From Yamagishiella unicocca (lineage: Eukaryota > Chlorophyta > Chlorophyceae > Chlamydomonadales > Volvocaceae), in NCBI GenBank assembly GCA_003116995.1, contig BDSL01000019.1:248001-312000 (forward strand): 64,000 bases of DNA, read 5' to 3'. The notes beneath the pieces are model-generated. The model was not told the DNA's origin. It saw only the letters and a program-made list of their open reading frames with translations, and did not search any database. The first letter of the stretch is position 1. Every line of letters starts with the position of its first letter. The translations under genes were made by a program, and so were the position numbers. Below, piece after piece: positions 41,901 to 56,900 of the stretch.

Positions 41901-44900
41901 AGCAGGCAAATCAGGTTTCCCTCCTCCTCAAGTGGCCAACCTGGAGCTATATCGGACGGACCCGGCGCAGGCCCCCCAGTCTCTCCCCCTTCTGCTAACG
42001 TCCTCCCCTGGTACCCCCGTCACCTCCCACCTGGTGGTGAGGTCGTAGTAGCGGCAGGAGGAGGAGGATGGGGACTGGCCGGGACTTGGTCGCTGCCCCG
42101 CCGCCGGCCCGCCGTTCATTGCTACGATGGTGCCCGCCGGCGGGGGGCCGGCCCCCTGGCCGGCAGCCGCGACGCCCGGCCCCCCTGGGCTGGGCCCCTG
42201 GCCTTGGCTCTGGCCCTGGCTCTCGCTGGCGGGTCGCGCGGCAATCTGCGTCTTGAAGTTGCGGGCGCGGTAGTAGCCGGCGCGGCGGTGGCCGTGTAGG
42301 AAGTTGTACCTGATGGGAGTTGTCGGTTGGGCGGTTGGGCGGTTGTTCGGTTGGGAGGGGTGGGTGTATTGCCACTTTCCTCAGCCCTCACCTTCCCCCG
42401 TCCCCTCGTCCCATCTCCCCACCGAAACGCACCTGTGCAGGTGGAGCACGTGGACGTTGTGCGGCAGCTGCACCTGCGCGTGGTCAGGCGGCGAGAGGGC
42501 AGTGGTCCCCAGCGGTGTTGGGTCAGGCGGGGAGAGGGCAGTGGTCCCCAGCGGTGTTGGGTCAGGCGGGTCCCCAGCAGTGTTGGGTCAGGCGAGGAGA
42601 GGGCAGTGGTCCCCAGCGGTGTTGGGTCAGGCGGGGAGAGGGCAGTGGTCCCCAGCGGTGTTGGGTCAGGCGAGGAGAGGGCAGTGGTCCCCAGCGGTGT
42701 TGGGTCAGGCGAGGAGAGGGCAGTGGTCCCCAGCGGTGTTGGGTCAGGCGAGGAGAGGGCAGTGGTCCCCAGCGGTGTTGGGTCAGGCGAGGAGAGGGCA
42801 GTGGTCCCCAGCGGTGTTGGGTCAGGCGAGGAGAGGGCAGTGGTCCCCAGCGGTGTTGGGTCAGGCGGGGAGAGGGCAGTGGTCCCCAGCGGTGTTGGGT
42901 CAGGCGGGGAGAGGGCAGTGGTCCCCAGCGGTGTTGGGTCAGGCGAGGAGAGGGCAGTGGTCCCCAGCGGTGTTGGGTCAGGCGGGGAGAGGGCAGTGGT
43001 CCCCAGCGGTGTTGGGTCAGGCGGGGAGAGGGCAGTGGTCCCCAGCGGTGTTGGGTCAGGCGGGGAGAGGGCAGTGGTCCCCAGCGGTGTTGGGTCAGGC
43101 GGGGAGAGGGCAGTGGTCCCCAGCGGTGTTGGGTCAGGCGGGAGAGGGCAGTGGTCCCCAGCGGTGTTGGGTCAGGCGGGGAGAGGGCAGTGGTCCCCAG
43201 CGGTGTTGGGTCAGGCGGGGAGAGGGCAGTGGTCCCCAGCGGTGTTGGGTCAGGCGGGGAGAGGGCAGTGGTCCCCAGCGGTGTTGGGTCAGGCGGGGAG
43301 AGGGCAGTGGTCCCCAGCGGTGTTGGGTCAGGCGGGGAGAGGGCAGTGGGCCCCAGGGCCCGGGCAGCGGTGTCGGGTCAGGCCGGCAGCTGTTCAGTCA
43401 GGACGTGCGATGGTAGGGCAATAGCTTTTCATCCTTCGTTGGTTCGTGGTTTTTTCATCGCCACTCCCCCGCATCGCGTACCTCCACCCACGGGAGGCTC
43501 TCCGCGCTGTCGTTGGTCTCGAAGTAGCAGTCCGGGTCGGTGCTGACCACGTGATGGGGGCTGCCCTCGCCGCACCCTGACACCTGCGGCGCGGCATGGT
43601 GAGCGCAGGGGACAGTGCCGGGACGGGTGTGGGTTTCACCTGGCAACGTTGGCGCCTTCATTACTGAAGCGCTAAAAGCGAAGGCGACGAGTCCGTGGCA
43701 GTGCGTCGACATCGCCATGTCGGACTGGCTGGCAGGCAGGGGACTGGCTGGCAGGCAGAGCAACAGTGCGGTTTACTCGGGGTACAGTTTCAGCCGCATC
43801 AATGGTTCCGTGTCGTACGCACCTGTACGGTAATGTACGGCACCAGATGCTCCCACAGCGCCTCCAACGCCACGTCCACCCAGGCGCACCCGCCGGGCAA
43901 CCCATGCGTCACGTTGCAGCAGTACGACAGCCGCGGCGGAGGCAGGCGGCATGACGCGAAGGCGGAAGCAGTGTCCGCCGGCGCCGCGGCACCGCCGGCC
44001 GCCAGCTGCTGCTTCCCCTCCCCGCCGCCGCCCTCCTTTTGCCCACTGCCCAAGGCACGAGACGACGAGGCGGGGTGGACTGGATTCGTCTGCTGCTGCA
44101 GCTGAGCTGGGGCCTCTGGAAGCATGTTATTGTTGTTGTGGTGCTGGTCTGGGTGGCCGGGCGCAAGCGCGTGTGCGTACAGCCCCGGCCCCTCGCCGCC
44201 CATCAGCTGGTAATGGGGCTGGGGCTGCGGGGCTGGGGCCTGTTCGGGCAACGCCCTGAAGACGGCCAGCGGCCGGCGGCCGGCGGCCGCTGCCAGCTGA
44301 GCTGCCCCGCCCGGGCCACTGGCGACGGCAGCTGATGCCGCCAAGTAGTGGTGGTAGGGATACTGGGGCGGGTGGCCGGCGCCGGCGCGGGCGGCCGCAG
44401 AAGAGTGTGAGTGCTCCAGGGGGGAGCCGCCACCCTGGGGGGTAAAGGGCTGCGAGGGCCGCAAGGAGCGCCGCGAGGGGGCCAGCTGGGTAAGGTGGAG
44501 GGCAGCTGGATGGGATGAGAATGGGGGGCAGTTGGCCGGCGGGCAGAGCTGCGCAGGACCCCACGCACAGTGCGCCTAAGGTCTCGCAAACCGTAAGCAA
44601 CGCCCTTTGCTGTACCGATGGATGTGCCATGTGGAGGTGTCGTCTCATGACTATGACGACCTTCCCTCGCTGCGCTTCGCGTTTCGAACCCAAGCTTTCA
44701 TCCCGGCCAACAAACACCAACCTGGGGCAGCAGCGAGTGGAATTCCATGGCGGCCAGTCGCGCCAGAGCCCCCTCCAGCGCCAGATCACGAGGCACCAGC
44801 GGCGAGCTGTGTGTGGGCAGGAACGGGTGGTGCATCGGGTGGCTGTGGTAGGGCTGCTGTTGACCAGCCGCTGCCGTGCCCCAGCCGCTGCCGCCGGCAT

Positions 44901-47900
44901 GCGAGTGCTGGTGCGCCGGTTCCGCCCCACCAGCGCTACTGGTCAGGGAGGAGAAGGCCGAGGTGCTGGCGGACAACAGCCCGCTGTCGTCGACGTTCTC
45001 ATCGACGGCGGCGCCTGTCCTGTCGTCATCGCCGCCGCCGCCGCTGCTGCCGTCAGCGGCGGCGGCGGCGGCGCGACTTGGTCCGCCAATGTCGGTAGGC
45101 GGCTGCTCGACGGATCCATCAGTCACTGCTCCATCCTCCACCCCTCGGCCGTCCACCCCAGTGCCGTTCTCCGGAGTCTGGGACGCAGAGCCGCCGGCCC
45201 CGGCGGCGTCGCCGCGGCTGGCCGGCTGGCCAGCTTCAGAATCAGCGATGGCTTCTGACCCGCGGGTCGTGGAAGCCAGTACTGGCGCCGGCGCCGTCTC
45301 GGTATCACCCCGCGCGGCGCCGGGCGACTCGCTGCTGGTTGCCAGGCTTTGCCCTCGAGGGGTTTGGGCCGGGGTTGGGGCTGGAGTCGGGGCCGGGGTC
45401 GGGCCGCCTCCGCCGTTCGCTGCGGCCAGCACTGGACTGGGCTGTACGGCGAGCCGAGTGATGGTGGCGTTATCGAGGTAGGGGAACCGGATCTGGGGGT
45501 GGAGTAGGGGCGGGGGCCCGCAAGGAGGGAGGGGGCGAGGGAGGGAGTGACAGGCCGCTGCAGTCCCTCCTATCAGTCAGCTGCAACGCATCCCGTCTGA
45601 TGAGTCGGACGTCGTTGTCCTCCTACAAGTCAGTCGCAACGCATCCCGCGGCGCGCGGCCGCCCCGTAGCAGGTACAGTGTAGCCTGGATGTCTCCACAC
45701 GGCAGGTCGGAGGGGCCATGTCTCTCGCTTGATGTACCCCACCCTCCAGCCGTAAGCCGGGTAATCGCAGTTCCGTTGCCCCGGCCGCCTCGCACCTCTC
45801 CACCGCCAAGACGCGTTACCGCCTAACGCGCTCCTCCCACATAGCGTTGGAATCGGCACATAGCGCCCGCCCCCAAGAGCCGTACACGTGCTGATTTCAT
45901 CCCAGAGGTATTCGAGCGTCGATTTGAGCGTCAATCAGCACGCTAACCCCACCACCGCAGCGCGGCCACCCACTGGGCCCACTACCCCGCCCACCTGCCC
46001 ACACAGCGCCCTCGCCGCCTCCGCATCCACCGCGGTGCTCGCCAGATAGCTGGTGATGGCCTCGACCACCTAGGGGCCGGCCGGAGGGGGGTACCATAAA
46101 AGGACCGGCGGGCAGGAGAAGCCGGGACAGCGCGGTTGACGCGCCAGGGGCGCCAAGGAGGGAGGGAGAGCACCCATGGCGGTGAGGACCAGCAGGGCCA
46201 GCCCCCCAGTCGCGTGGATTGGGCGAGCAGGCCGCGCCGGAAGCGAGAAACACGCCGGAGGACAACGTCAAAATCAAAGCGCTGTGTGTGAAGGGGCGTT
46301 GTTGGTGGCGGTGGGGTTGGGACAGGCGGCTGAGATGCAGTGAGTTGTGCTGTGGCCGTGTGAGTTGCGGCCCCGAGGGGCCCCCGTCAGGCATGGTACG
46401 GCAGTGTCGTACCTGCAGCTCGCAGTGGACCTGCAGCAGCGGGTGCATGAGGATCTCCAGCAGGCTGCTGGGGGGCAGCCCACTGAGGTCACTGCCGTAC
46501 AGCAGCGGGAACCCTGGGGAGTGGCGTGGGTGGGGCATACGGGGGTGGGGGACAAATAGTGGGGAGCCGTCGGTGCGTTGGTGCAGCGACCTGGATGGTA
46601 GCGTGAAACTGTGGGAGGCGATGGTGATGACTGACCATGTGGGGTTTGGCACGTGGCGACCACGGCACGCTCCACCTGCTGCGCCCCTGCGCTGCCCCCT
46701 CCCCGCCCCCCTGCACCTAGCACCCGCACCTAGCACGTCGTTCTCCTCCTCCGACGTTCCTCGCCGCCCACCCACCCAGCAGTCTCATACCAGTCCAACA
46801 CTAGCCTGTACGAAACTTATGCCTCATGCGACCAACACGTGTTTCCTCGCCGCCCACCTTGCGCCGCAAGCGCCACACACTCCGCGTGCAGGTCGTGCAG
46901 CGCGAACCGCACCGCCGCCCGCAGATGCGCGAGGCAGTTGGAGGCGCATAACCGCCCGTGCACAAAGTCAATGCAGTACGAGTCAAGCTCCGGAACCAGC
47001 AGCTGGCGCGCTAGCGCCAGCAGCGCCAGCGCATTGTCATCGCCCAGCCGCACCCGGTCCGTGTAGAAGAAGCGGACGAGTGTGGGCCAGGCGGGGGCAG
47101 CGGCCGGGTCGAGCGTCAGCCGGATGCGACGCGCGGCTGAGTCGGCAAAGTGCTCTTGGCCGAGGGCGGCGGCGAAGAAGGCGCTGTGGCGGGTGAGGAG
47201 CAAGCCGTGGAGGCGGTACTCGCGGCTGTAGGGCTCAGCCGGACAGGCGGCAAGGGAGGGAGCCGTGGCGGGCTGGGATGTGGAGGCTGAGAGCGGCGAA
47301 TGGGATGGCGGGGGGCTGACAGCTGTGCAGTCGGTGGACGTGGAGTTGGTAAGGAACTGGCTCCCTGGGGCTACTGCATCGCCGGTGACGTCGGCGACGA
47401 CGTCCACTACCACGTCGGATAGGTCGCCGCTGTCGAGGTAGCGCAGAAAACCCTCAGCGAATGCGGATCCATACTCCTTGCCATGGGGTGCTTTTCCGGC
47501 GCCCACGGACCCATTGCCGGCGGCAGACGGGTCAAAGCTTGCAGGCGCAGACGACGCGACGCGGGAATCCCGACGTGGGCCGGCAGACCCGCGGCCAGCC
47601 AGCTGGTGCGATGATGGGTTAAGTTCCATTCTTCTCAGCGGACATGTGTTGAAGGGCCAGCTGACTGGCGGGCACGCTGCTGCTGCACTTGGGGTTGCTG
47701 ACGGAGCATAACAATTGCAACGACTTAATAAAATCAAACCCAAATCCTAGCAGCCATACTGCGACCTCTATGCTATGAAAAGCAGCAACGTTGTGACAGG
47801 CGGGCGCGAATTAAGTTCCCAGTGCTGCTAAACGGTTTTCCCTTGCGGTTTTCCCCAACTTCCCTGTTTTGCTTGCTGGACGCCAGCCACTTGCATCCGA

Positions 47901-50900
47901 TGTATTGGGTCAGTAATTGTCACCCCGGTGAATCGACAGTAACTTGTGCGTCTCCGAAGCCCGTGTCGTACATGTCAGCAATCGTTCTGCATGAAATGGC
48001 ACCAGTCAAACCCTTGACAGTGTGTACGCAGCGCTGCGTAAACGCTTTCATAGCTCATTACATTATACAGCTGCAAGATTCCTCCTAGGCTAGCTGCAGA
48101 CTTGTTCAAAATACTTGCCGCGGTCGAGCAGTAGGTTGTTTCTGCTCCTGCATCCTGCTCGACGGCTTTCTTATTTTTTGCCCTCCCACAACCAAATAAT
48201 GATGAAGCTTCTGGGGGCCGTGCCCTCCGCTGCCAAGGCGAATGGGTCGCGCCGTTGTAGCCCGCCCTCGGCCGCTCCGCTAAAAGGCTCAGGACCCTTG
48301 GCTCCGGTCACGATTCATGTATTCAGTGACATCGCCTGCCCATGGTATGATATGGTGGTGGCGTGGCGGTGCAGCAGATGTCAAATAAAGCAAATCCATG
48401 AAGGGCATATCCTATGCCTCCTGCTCTTTTGGCACCTTCCCCGCTTATTGAGCTGCGGTGCTTCTCAGCCGATCTGCACTATGCAAATCGCAAATTTTGC
48501 GTACAAACAGCCGCGTCGGAGCATTCGACTCTTTCGCAACATTTTTGCTGCACAGGTGCCACATTGGAGCCCGTCGGCTGCAAAGGGCCGTTCGACAGTA
48601 TAAGAGACGCTATGGCCAGGCTGCACCGCTCAAGCTGCAGTGGTACGTGTTCAGACGGGCACCGTCTTGGGGCGTACGCAATCCGCCGGCCTTGATGGAA
48701 GGGACTTTGTCTTTTCAATTTGCAGGAATCCGCTTCTGGTCGACACAGACGTAACGACGGCGGGTAAGCCCTACGTAACCATTGTAATGTACGCCAATGT
48801 CGTTGACTCAGCATGTACTCCTCTGCAGGTGAAGACGTCGAAAGCTATGCTAAGCGCCGATGGGGGAACGGAACCGCAGAGCAAGTAAAGTTCCGGCTCG
48901 TTCGGGCGGGCCTGCCCGAGGGCGCGATGTTCATGAACTGGCGAACCATGCCGAACTCCCTACTGGCACACGAGCTGATGGCGCTTGCCACAGATGCGGG
49001 ACTTGCGGAGCAGGCGAATGACCTGCTTTTTGCCAGGACGTGAGTCTTAAACGCCATTGTCGTCAGTGCTAGTTGTTCCTGTGAGTCCGCGTGTCCCGTA
49101 ACACTCCCGCCGGGCTCACATCGTTGCAGATACGAGCAGGGCGGCAACATTTCCCTCCTCGGGGAGCTGCTGGATATTGGGGATTCGCTCGGCATGCAGC
49201 GAAGCGAGCTCAGCAAGGAGCTGATGCGCGCTGACGGTGGCTCCCTGCGCGCCAGCGTGCTGGAACGTGATGCAGCGGCCAAACGTCGGTGCGTCTCGCT
49301 GCATGTGTCTCTTGTGCACCGCACCTGAAACGAATTAGCTGCAACGGGTACGCTCTGGGTTGCCAGTCAGGATGTAAAGTAATTGACGGCCGCAAGCGCT
49401 CGAATCACAAACAGCGCGCGCCAGCGCAAACGCTTAACAGCTAAGCATCTTCCCAGCTGACATTCATCGACACACTTCTGCATTTTTCGTGAAGCAGGTT
49501 GACAGTCCGTAAACCCCCGTGCGCCGGACCACCACTTCCGCATCCATCCTGCTCCGGACATCGTTACGCATATTGCGACACGCAATAAAGTGCCCACTGT
49601 GCCCCGCGCCTCCGATGACCCTTCCTACCCCTGCAGGCTGCGCATCCAGGCCGTGCCCCACTTCATCATCACCGCGGGACCCAACTGCCGCACCAAGTAC
49701 TCGCTCAATGGCGCTCACCAGACCAGCGACCTGCTGGGTGCAATGGAGCGCGTGGCGATGGAGGAGGCGCAGCCCGGCAGCGCTGCGTCAACGACGTACG
49801 GCGGCATCCTACGTGGCGTCAAGGGGTCGATTGCAACCCCGGCTCTGATCGCCTGCTGAGCGGCAGAGGGTACGTGACAGTGCGCCTGACGTGCTGGTGT
49901 GTCGTGTAGGGCCAATGTGTGTGCGTGTGCGTGTTTGGGTAGATTTACGGTGCCTAGGATCAGGTGTATCGAATGCTGTACGCAGGGTGGACTTTGGGTC
50001 AATGCAGGAGGTCATTGCTCGCAGATGAGGGCCGCAGCCCGTGTTCTTTAGTTCCATGGCCGCATTTTCCATGAGTGCAACGCAGGGTCACTAGCAGCAG
50101 TCTGCCACGGGCTCGGCTTGTGTTCCGTGTGGGCTCTTGAGGGAGTGCGCCGATATGTGTGGCGTATTCGCCCGCAGTACAGGGGCGGTGCATTGTTACG
50201 GCAAACCTAGTAATTGGAGAGGGGCAGGTTAACCTGCAGCAGCTTACGCAACGAGGGTTGGTGGCTTATGTAGACAAAACTGTGTTTGGAAGAGGGACCA
50301 GCAGCGGATATGAAGGTTAGAAGACGGGGCGCGGAGTTACGTATTCAAGTATAGCGTATCTATTGGGTTGCCCAGGCATATGTGTACCAGCATTTAGCGA
50401 GACCTTGTGGTCTGTGCGGGCCTGCCTCTTGGCCTATTTAGTTTCGTCGCTGTTGTAGGTGGAAATTGATTCAGGTTGGGTCATGTTTGGCTTGGAGGGA
50501 ACACGTCGCCATTTGCGGTCACTGGAGCGAGTATAGTTGTTGTGCCAACGTCGCTCCGTTTCCATGAAGGATTCGTCGGTGCTATACGTGGTGGCTATCA
50601 CTGATGGATTGCGTCTCTCCCGATTGATGTCACGTCGGGCGTAGCTGAGTATGCGACTGAATCGACCCTCATGATCTGCAGCAAGGACACACCTCGTTGC
50701 CGTGCGATGTCTCTGGCTGCGTAAGCACCGCGGGGACAGGTATAAACACCCCTTCATACTCCACATGAAGGGCGGTGTTTTTTTCCATCTGATTTCACCA
50801 GCGACGTAGCCATATGCGTACCGGAAGGGCCTCAGAGAAGTCGTTCCCCCTGGGCCCCCAAAGCGACCCACGTTTTCCCCCTATATGTGGTCGCCTTGGG

Positions 50901-53900
50901 GTGTGTCACTGCTGCGTACGGAGACCAAGGATTGCCAGATTGTTTCCTGAGAGGAAGGGCCCGCCAGTCGCTAGGGTGCATGAGCGTGGCGGTGCACTTC
51001 TGCTGGCCGCTTGGCGTGGAGTTACGCGATAGCGCCCTCGCACGGGCGCGTTTATGTGCTTGCTGTGTGTTATGTTATTGATTTATGATCATGGCTTAGG
51101 ATGCATGGTCGGCCTGCACAGTCGCGTCGCCGAACTCGTCCGAGGCCCTGTCCCTGGGTCATGAGGCAACCGTTGAGGAGGTACGAGCGCGGCCATGCAA
51201 GGATGTCACTATACTTGCGAAGTTCCGAGCAGCTGGTTGGTTTGGGGCCGTCTTGGAATCCCTGTACTAAATCAAGGATGAAGGAGTTGTTGCCGCCAAG
51301 ATTGGCGGTCCCTTTCGTTCAATATCTGTATTTCCACCCGTCACGTCGAGCATGTGCGTGTGAAGTATTTGGCCTTTTTGGAGGTCTCGGCAACAAGTTA
51401 TCTGTACGCGATGCGTCTGCCTGGCCGTTTTTGAGTGCCCGAGATGTCAGTAGCGCCAGCATCCCGGCACTGTGAGGCTGCAAACTTGGAGATCACAAAC
51501 TGCCCGTAGGCCACGCCAGTTTAGAGCCTTGGTGTGAGTCCGAATATGCTATGGGTCGTGTCAAGCTCGCGTATGGGCCTTACTGAGCCTAGACGTCTAA
51601 TCACCAATATCATAGCTATATGTCTGTATGCCTGAACGTCATGGGAGAAGTATGCATGGAAAGGCTGGTGGATTTTTAAGGCTGGGGAGGGACTCGCATG
51701 TCCACTGGGGCTGCGTGGGAGCTGTATTAGGCCATTTGCTATGTGGACAGCATTGTAGTAGCAGGTGATGATGATGATGTGTTACACGTGACTGGGGGTG
51801 TAGCCCAGGTGGTAACAGACTAAACGAGCCGTGCGGCTCCTCGCCTCGCCAAACGTATAACAGGCGTTTGTACACTCAGGTTCCTTAGGCAAGAAAAATA
51901 ACTATCGCCCAAAGGGTTCGACATTATTACGCGTAGCCCAGATCTGGTCCAATAGACTGGCCAACTTAACCTGGTCGAAAGTGTGCATGATAGATCTCAT
52001 ATCCCCAACGGGTAATTGCATGTCCACTCTCAGGTTGGCATAAGCAGGGCAAACACACAGTACATGCTGCTCATCTTCAATAGCGCCACTGGTGCAAATC
52101 CGGCACAACCTCTGTTCCCTAGGCAACCCCTGAGCCCTGTTGGCCGCTATGGGCCAACAGCACATACGGAAGCGCATAAGACGTCGGTGCCGCTCAAAAG
52201 GCATGCAGGCCGACACGTGCGGCAGCCATGTGATGGGCGCACTACGCTCAAAGGGTAGTCCCATCCAATGCTTGTATTTCGACATATGGATGCCAGGCTG
52301 CTTCCCGTCTGAGGGGAAAAAGCACGGCGTTGCATCTAGCCTACTATGACTCCAACCTTCCATCAGCTTCTCACGCAGAGCCCCAATAAGTATGCTCGCT
52401 GGCAGCGGTTTAGACACCAGCCACGAAGCTTTCTCTCGCTCACTGAGGCCACTGGGCAAGCCGCTCCAAAGATCAACACCTAGTGCAGAGCAAAACCGTA
52501 GAAAGCCGGCGCCCCACCCACTATCGGCCGGCACAAGTAGAGCATCACATAGCTCCTCCAACAAGGCGGCGTGGCAGTGTGTCCTCGGCTGCTCCACAAT
52601 GCGGTTGAAAAAGCCTAAGATCAACTTGAAAATGAAGTAATGCACAGGCAGCTGGGATAGCTCAGCAAACAGCAACCGGTGCGAGGGGCGTGAGGCTCCT
52701 GCAGCCTGCCTCATAAACTTAATTTGCAGCCGAACGGCCGGATCCTTGAGGGTGGCTTCAAAAAGGCCATTAGCAAGGTTATTACTATCCCGGCGGCGGC
52801 TGCCTACCGGACCACCGTCCATAGCCTCCACTAAAGCATCAGGGCCCCACACCTCACACCCGTAGGTAAGGATAGACCTCACTCGAGCTTGAAAAGTGCG
52901 CATTCTGACGTCCGGGGCCCGAATTTTACGCCTGTCCAGCTTAGCTGCTAAGCTAAACATAGCTGCGCGCGCGGAGTCAAGTAGTGTATGTCGACACGTA
53001 GCAAACGGCAAACCGGGGCCGTATACGAGCCCCAGGTACTTCGCCTTATCAACAGCAGGAATGCTCTCACCCTTAAGCCGCAACCGCTCACACTGGGCAG
53101 CCACCCGTGCCGCCTTGATTTCGCTGTGCGCAAACACCATTCGCTCACATTTTTTGACGTTCGCACGCATCCCGAAAGCATCACAGAAAAAATCGACGTA
53201 ACGGAGCAGCTCACCCATACGCGCACACGACGTGGCCAGAAGGCTAATATCGTCCGCGTAGAACAGCAGCGAAACAGGAACACCCCCAAGCCGCGGGGCA
53301 GCATTCGGGTGTGAGGAATGGTCGCCCTCATCCTGCGCATCAATGTAATCGCCCAAAGCTTCTATAAAAAGTCCGAAGAGCTCCGTACTCAGCGGATCGC
53401 CCTGCTTGACGCCCTGCTCGGAGGTGAAAGTGTCACCAAGCGCCCCATCGACCTTCACCCGCATCGTGACCTTCTCGTACGCTTTGCTTATTGCTTCAAG
53501 TAAATGGCCTTGTACCCCTCGCTCTTCTAGACGCACCCATAGCACCTCCCTGGGTACTTTGTCGAAAGCCTTCTCAGTATCAATCTGCACAATAATAAGG
53601 GGAGATGCACCTGGCCGCTTGTGTCGATCAGTAAGCACCCTTTTCACAAACAGGTGATGAACCGTACCGTACTTCGAGCGAAAACCTGCTTGACCACGGT
53701 TGCGCAGCCCTAGCTCCTGTCCCGCCTGGATCAGCCGCTGCAACAACACTGCGCCATACAGCTTAGCTAGCGCACCGCCCACAGCAATACCCCGATAATT
53801 GCCATGTTCCCGGGGGTCGCCCTTCTTGAACACAGGCGTAACGAGAGTAGTAGTGAATTGCTCAGGGAAGTCCCCCATGCGAAAAATGTGTTGTAGCAAA

Positions 53901-56900
53901 ACCAGTAAGATGGGAGCCAGACGATTCAGCTCGGCCTGCCCCGGCCTATCACCCTCCTGCCTCAGCCTGCGCGCGTACTTATAGCACTGAGCTGGTACAG
54001 ACTCGCTGCCAGGTGACTTCCCATTGGGCAGCCGCAGGATAGCACGCGAGACCTCTTCCAAAGTGAGCGGCTCTGTTGTATCTGTCCTGGGATGTATCAT
54101 GAAAGATGGTTCTGTCATCCATCTGCTCGCGAGACCTTTTCTGTTAAGGTCATGATACAACAGGCTCGTTCAGAATGCCGGCCACTTTCTCACGCCTATG
54201 CCTCACCGCACCCAGGTCCACCCATGCAGCGTTCGGGTCACGCACGCGGGTATTGATGAACGCAAGAGCGCTATTCACTTCCGTGATGTTGTGCCCACCC
54301 GCCCCCCCATTTAGCAGGCAGGAAAAGTGCTTCGTCCACACGCTCACATCGCGTATCACACAGGCCCCACGCGCACCATCCCCCAGCAGTCGCCATAACC
54401 GCTTGTGATCATTGCGGCATGCAAGAAGTCCCTCAGGAGGCTCTCCTCGTGCAGAGCGCGCGCCCTTCGCTTCTCCCGGTTGTAAATCCCTCGCGCCTCG
54501 CAGTAAGCAACCCAATTGGGCCCCTCCTTCCTGCCATTTGTGTTGGCCCTATCGGCGAACATGCGATCCCTGGCGGTCTGGCAGTCGTTGTTCCACCAAG
54601 GACACTCGTGCGCCTCCAGGCGGGGCCGGGCCCCCAAAACACTCGTGAGAGCTTTGCCCAACACACGGCTCAACTGCTCGCGCGCGTCGTCGGCGGTAAA
54701 GAGCTCCGCATACATTAGCCACATCGAATGCGACTCTGCGTCTAGGCCCATCGACGCCCACCTTGCTCTCAAAACCAGCTACCAATCCCTGCACCAGCAT
54801 AGTGACAGGCCGGTGGTCACTAACCCTTACCCCGCTCTCAACCACTACCTCACCTACACGCATCCGAGCAAGCGAATGGAAAAGCCTAGGCGATGCGACA
54901 AAAAGATCAATCATGCTCCTACCCCCCTCCAGCGTGGGAAAGGTGAGGCGACCATTCAGATCCCCTGGTAAACGCCCATTGCAGATAACCAGAGATCCCC
55001 GAGATGCCGGCCGAAAACATTAACAGTCCCGTCTTCACATTTTTGGTGCTCGGGAATCCCATCGTAGTCAGCTGGCTGGATCGTGGTCATTCCGCGCTCG
55101 GCAAGAGCCCCAAGCTGCATCAAATCAGGGAGGTCCGAAACATGAGCCGCCCGCGCATTAAGGTCCCCAATAATAAGTACTTCATCAGAGGCAGCCTTCG
55201 GTATATCGGTAATGGTGACTGGCATGGCGGATCGCGCGAGCGGGAGAGCGAAGTCTACGAATGGGCGAGCGGGTGCCGTTAATGGGACAGTGGAACCCCC
55301 GGGTATGCGAATGGGCCTCCCAATGAGGGCCGCCTACTCTGTGGCGGCCGCCATTTGGATGTGGGGCCAAGCGGCTGCTCTCCTAACCGCAGTGATTAAA
55401 CTCATGATAGCCATAACTCCGCTGATGCTCGATCTGGTACTCCATTACACCATGATACTACCGCAGCATGCAGCCTTGTTCACACTAGCTGCTGGCATCC
55501 TCCTCAGCTGCGCGAGCGCAGCCATCCTAGGCGCCTGGTACATACTGCACAAACTCCGAAAGGCCGTTTGACTCACTTCCAGAATCGGTGCCGTACGGCT
55601 CACCGCTCGACTCGCCTCCAGAATCGGCGCCGTACGGCTCGCCTCCAGAATCGGCAACCACACACGACGGGCCCTCTCCGAATGGAGCCAGACCGCCAAT
55701 GCAAGCTTGCTCCTGTCCCTCCTGCTAGCTCCGAGCGCACTCACCGCAATCCTCCACCCCCTAACAGACACGATATACCTGATCCTACAAACGATCGCCT
55801 TCATCCTGTTCTGTCAGCTGGTCGCCACCAAAGTGATAAAAACCACGTGCACATCTCTCCTGCAAATTGTCCTGTACACCGCGATATCAGCCCACGCCGC
55901 GCTAAAACAAGCGTGGAAGGCACCCGGTCCCCTGACCCGCTTCGTGACATCCCTGACCCTACTCTCCCTACTCTGCTGGCAGCTAATCACCGCCGACATC
56001 CGCGCACCATTACTCATCGTCAGCATCCCCACCGCCATTGAGAGCCTGCAAGCACTTCCCACCCTGGCGCACAGCACCCATCATGTTATCAATCTCTGTG
56101 CCCTAGCCGGGGCGGCCACACCCAACACTAGCATGCTGCAAAACGCGGTCACATTTATCATAACACGCCTAGCCTTGGCCACATGGAACTACCAGCAAAC
56201 CGAGCCACCGGGGCGAGTGCCACCGCAGCACGGGCAACAATGCGGAGGACCTCGAGCAACAGGAACCGATCATATCGATCTCACAGACACGCCCGGCGGC
56301 CGGAATAGACCGCACCACCCCACGGCCATCCCGTGGCCACCACCGGACCATCCCCCCGCGCAAGGAATGCCGACATACCACGAAAGGCAACGGGCACAAA
56401 TGTGCATGGTTCACTCCATCAACAACCTACTCGGGGGACCATACATAGACCCCAACCACATACTCAGTTACTGCCGTGTGATGACCAGACATATGAGTAC
56501 GACTGGCCTCACCGCAGCAGCGGCGATCTGGGGCCACGCACATGACCCAGTCACCGGCAACTTCTCCACCATGGTGCTTAACCACTACCTACGATACAAC
56601 GTGCCGTGGGCGTCGCAGGCCCAGACATAACGTCGACACGCTCGCGGACACACACATAACGTCGACTAGCAGCGGAACCACCATCCACAGAAATGATCGA
56701 CTAGCCGACATAGCGGGGGCCCTCCCCCAGCAAGCGCGACACTGGGGCTTTATCGTCCACCTGAACCACCACGCGATCGCAGTAAGAAGGCAGCCTCCCA
56801 GCAAACACACTGGTTCATTATCGACTCACAAGCCCCCGCCCCTCAGCAGATCGGAGACCACTGGCCGCTCGGTGAGGGAACAGTTTACCTCGTAGAATTC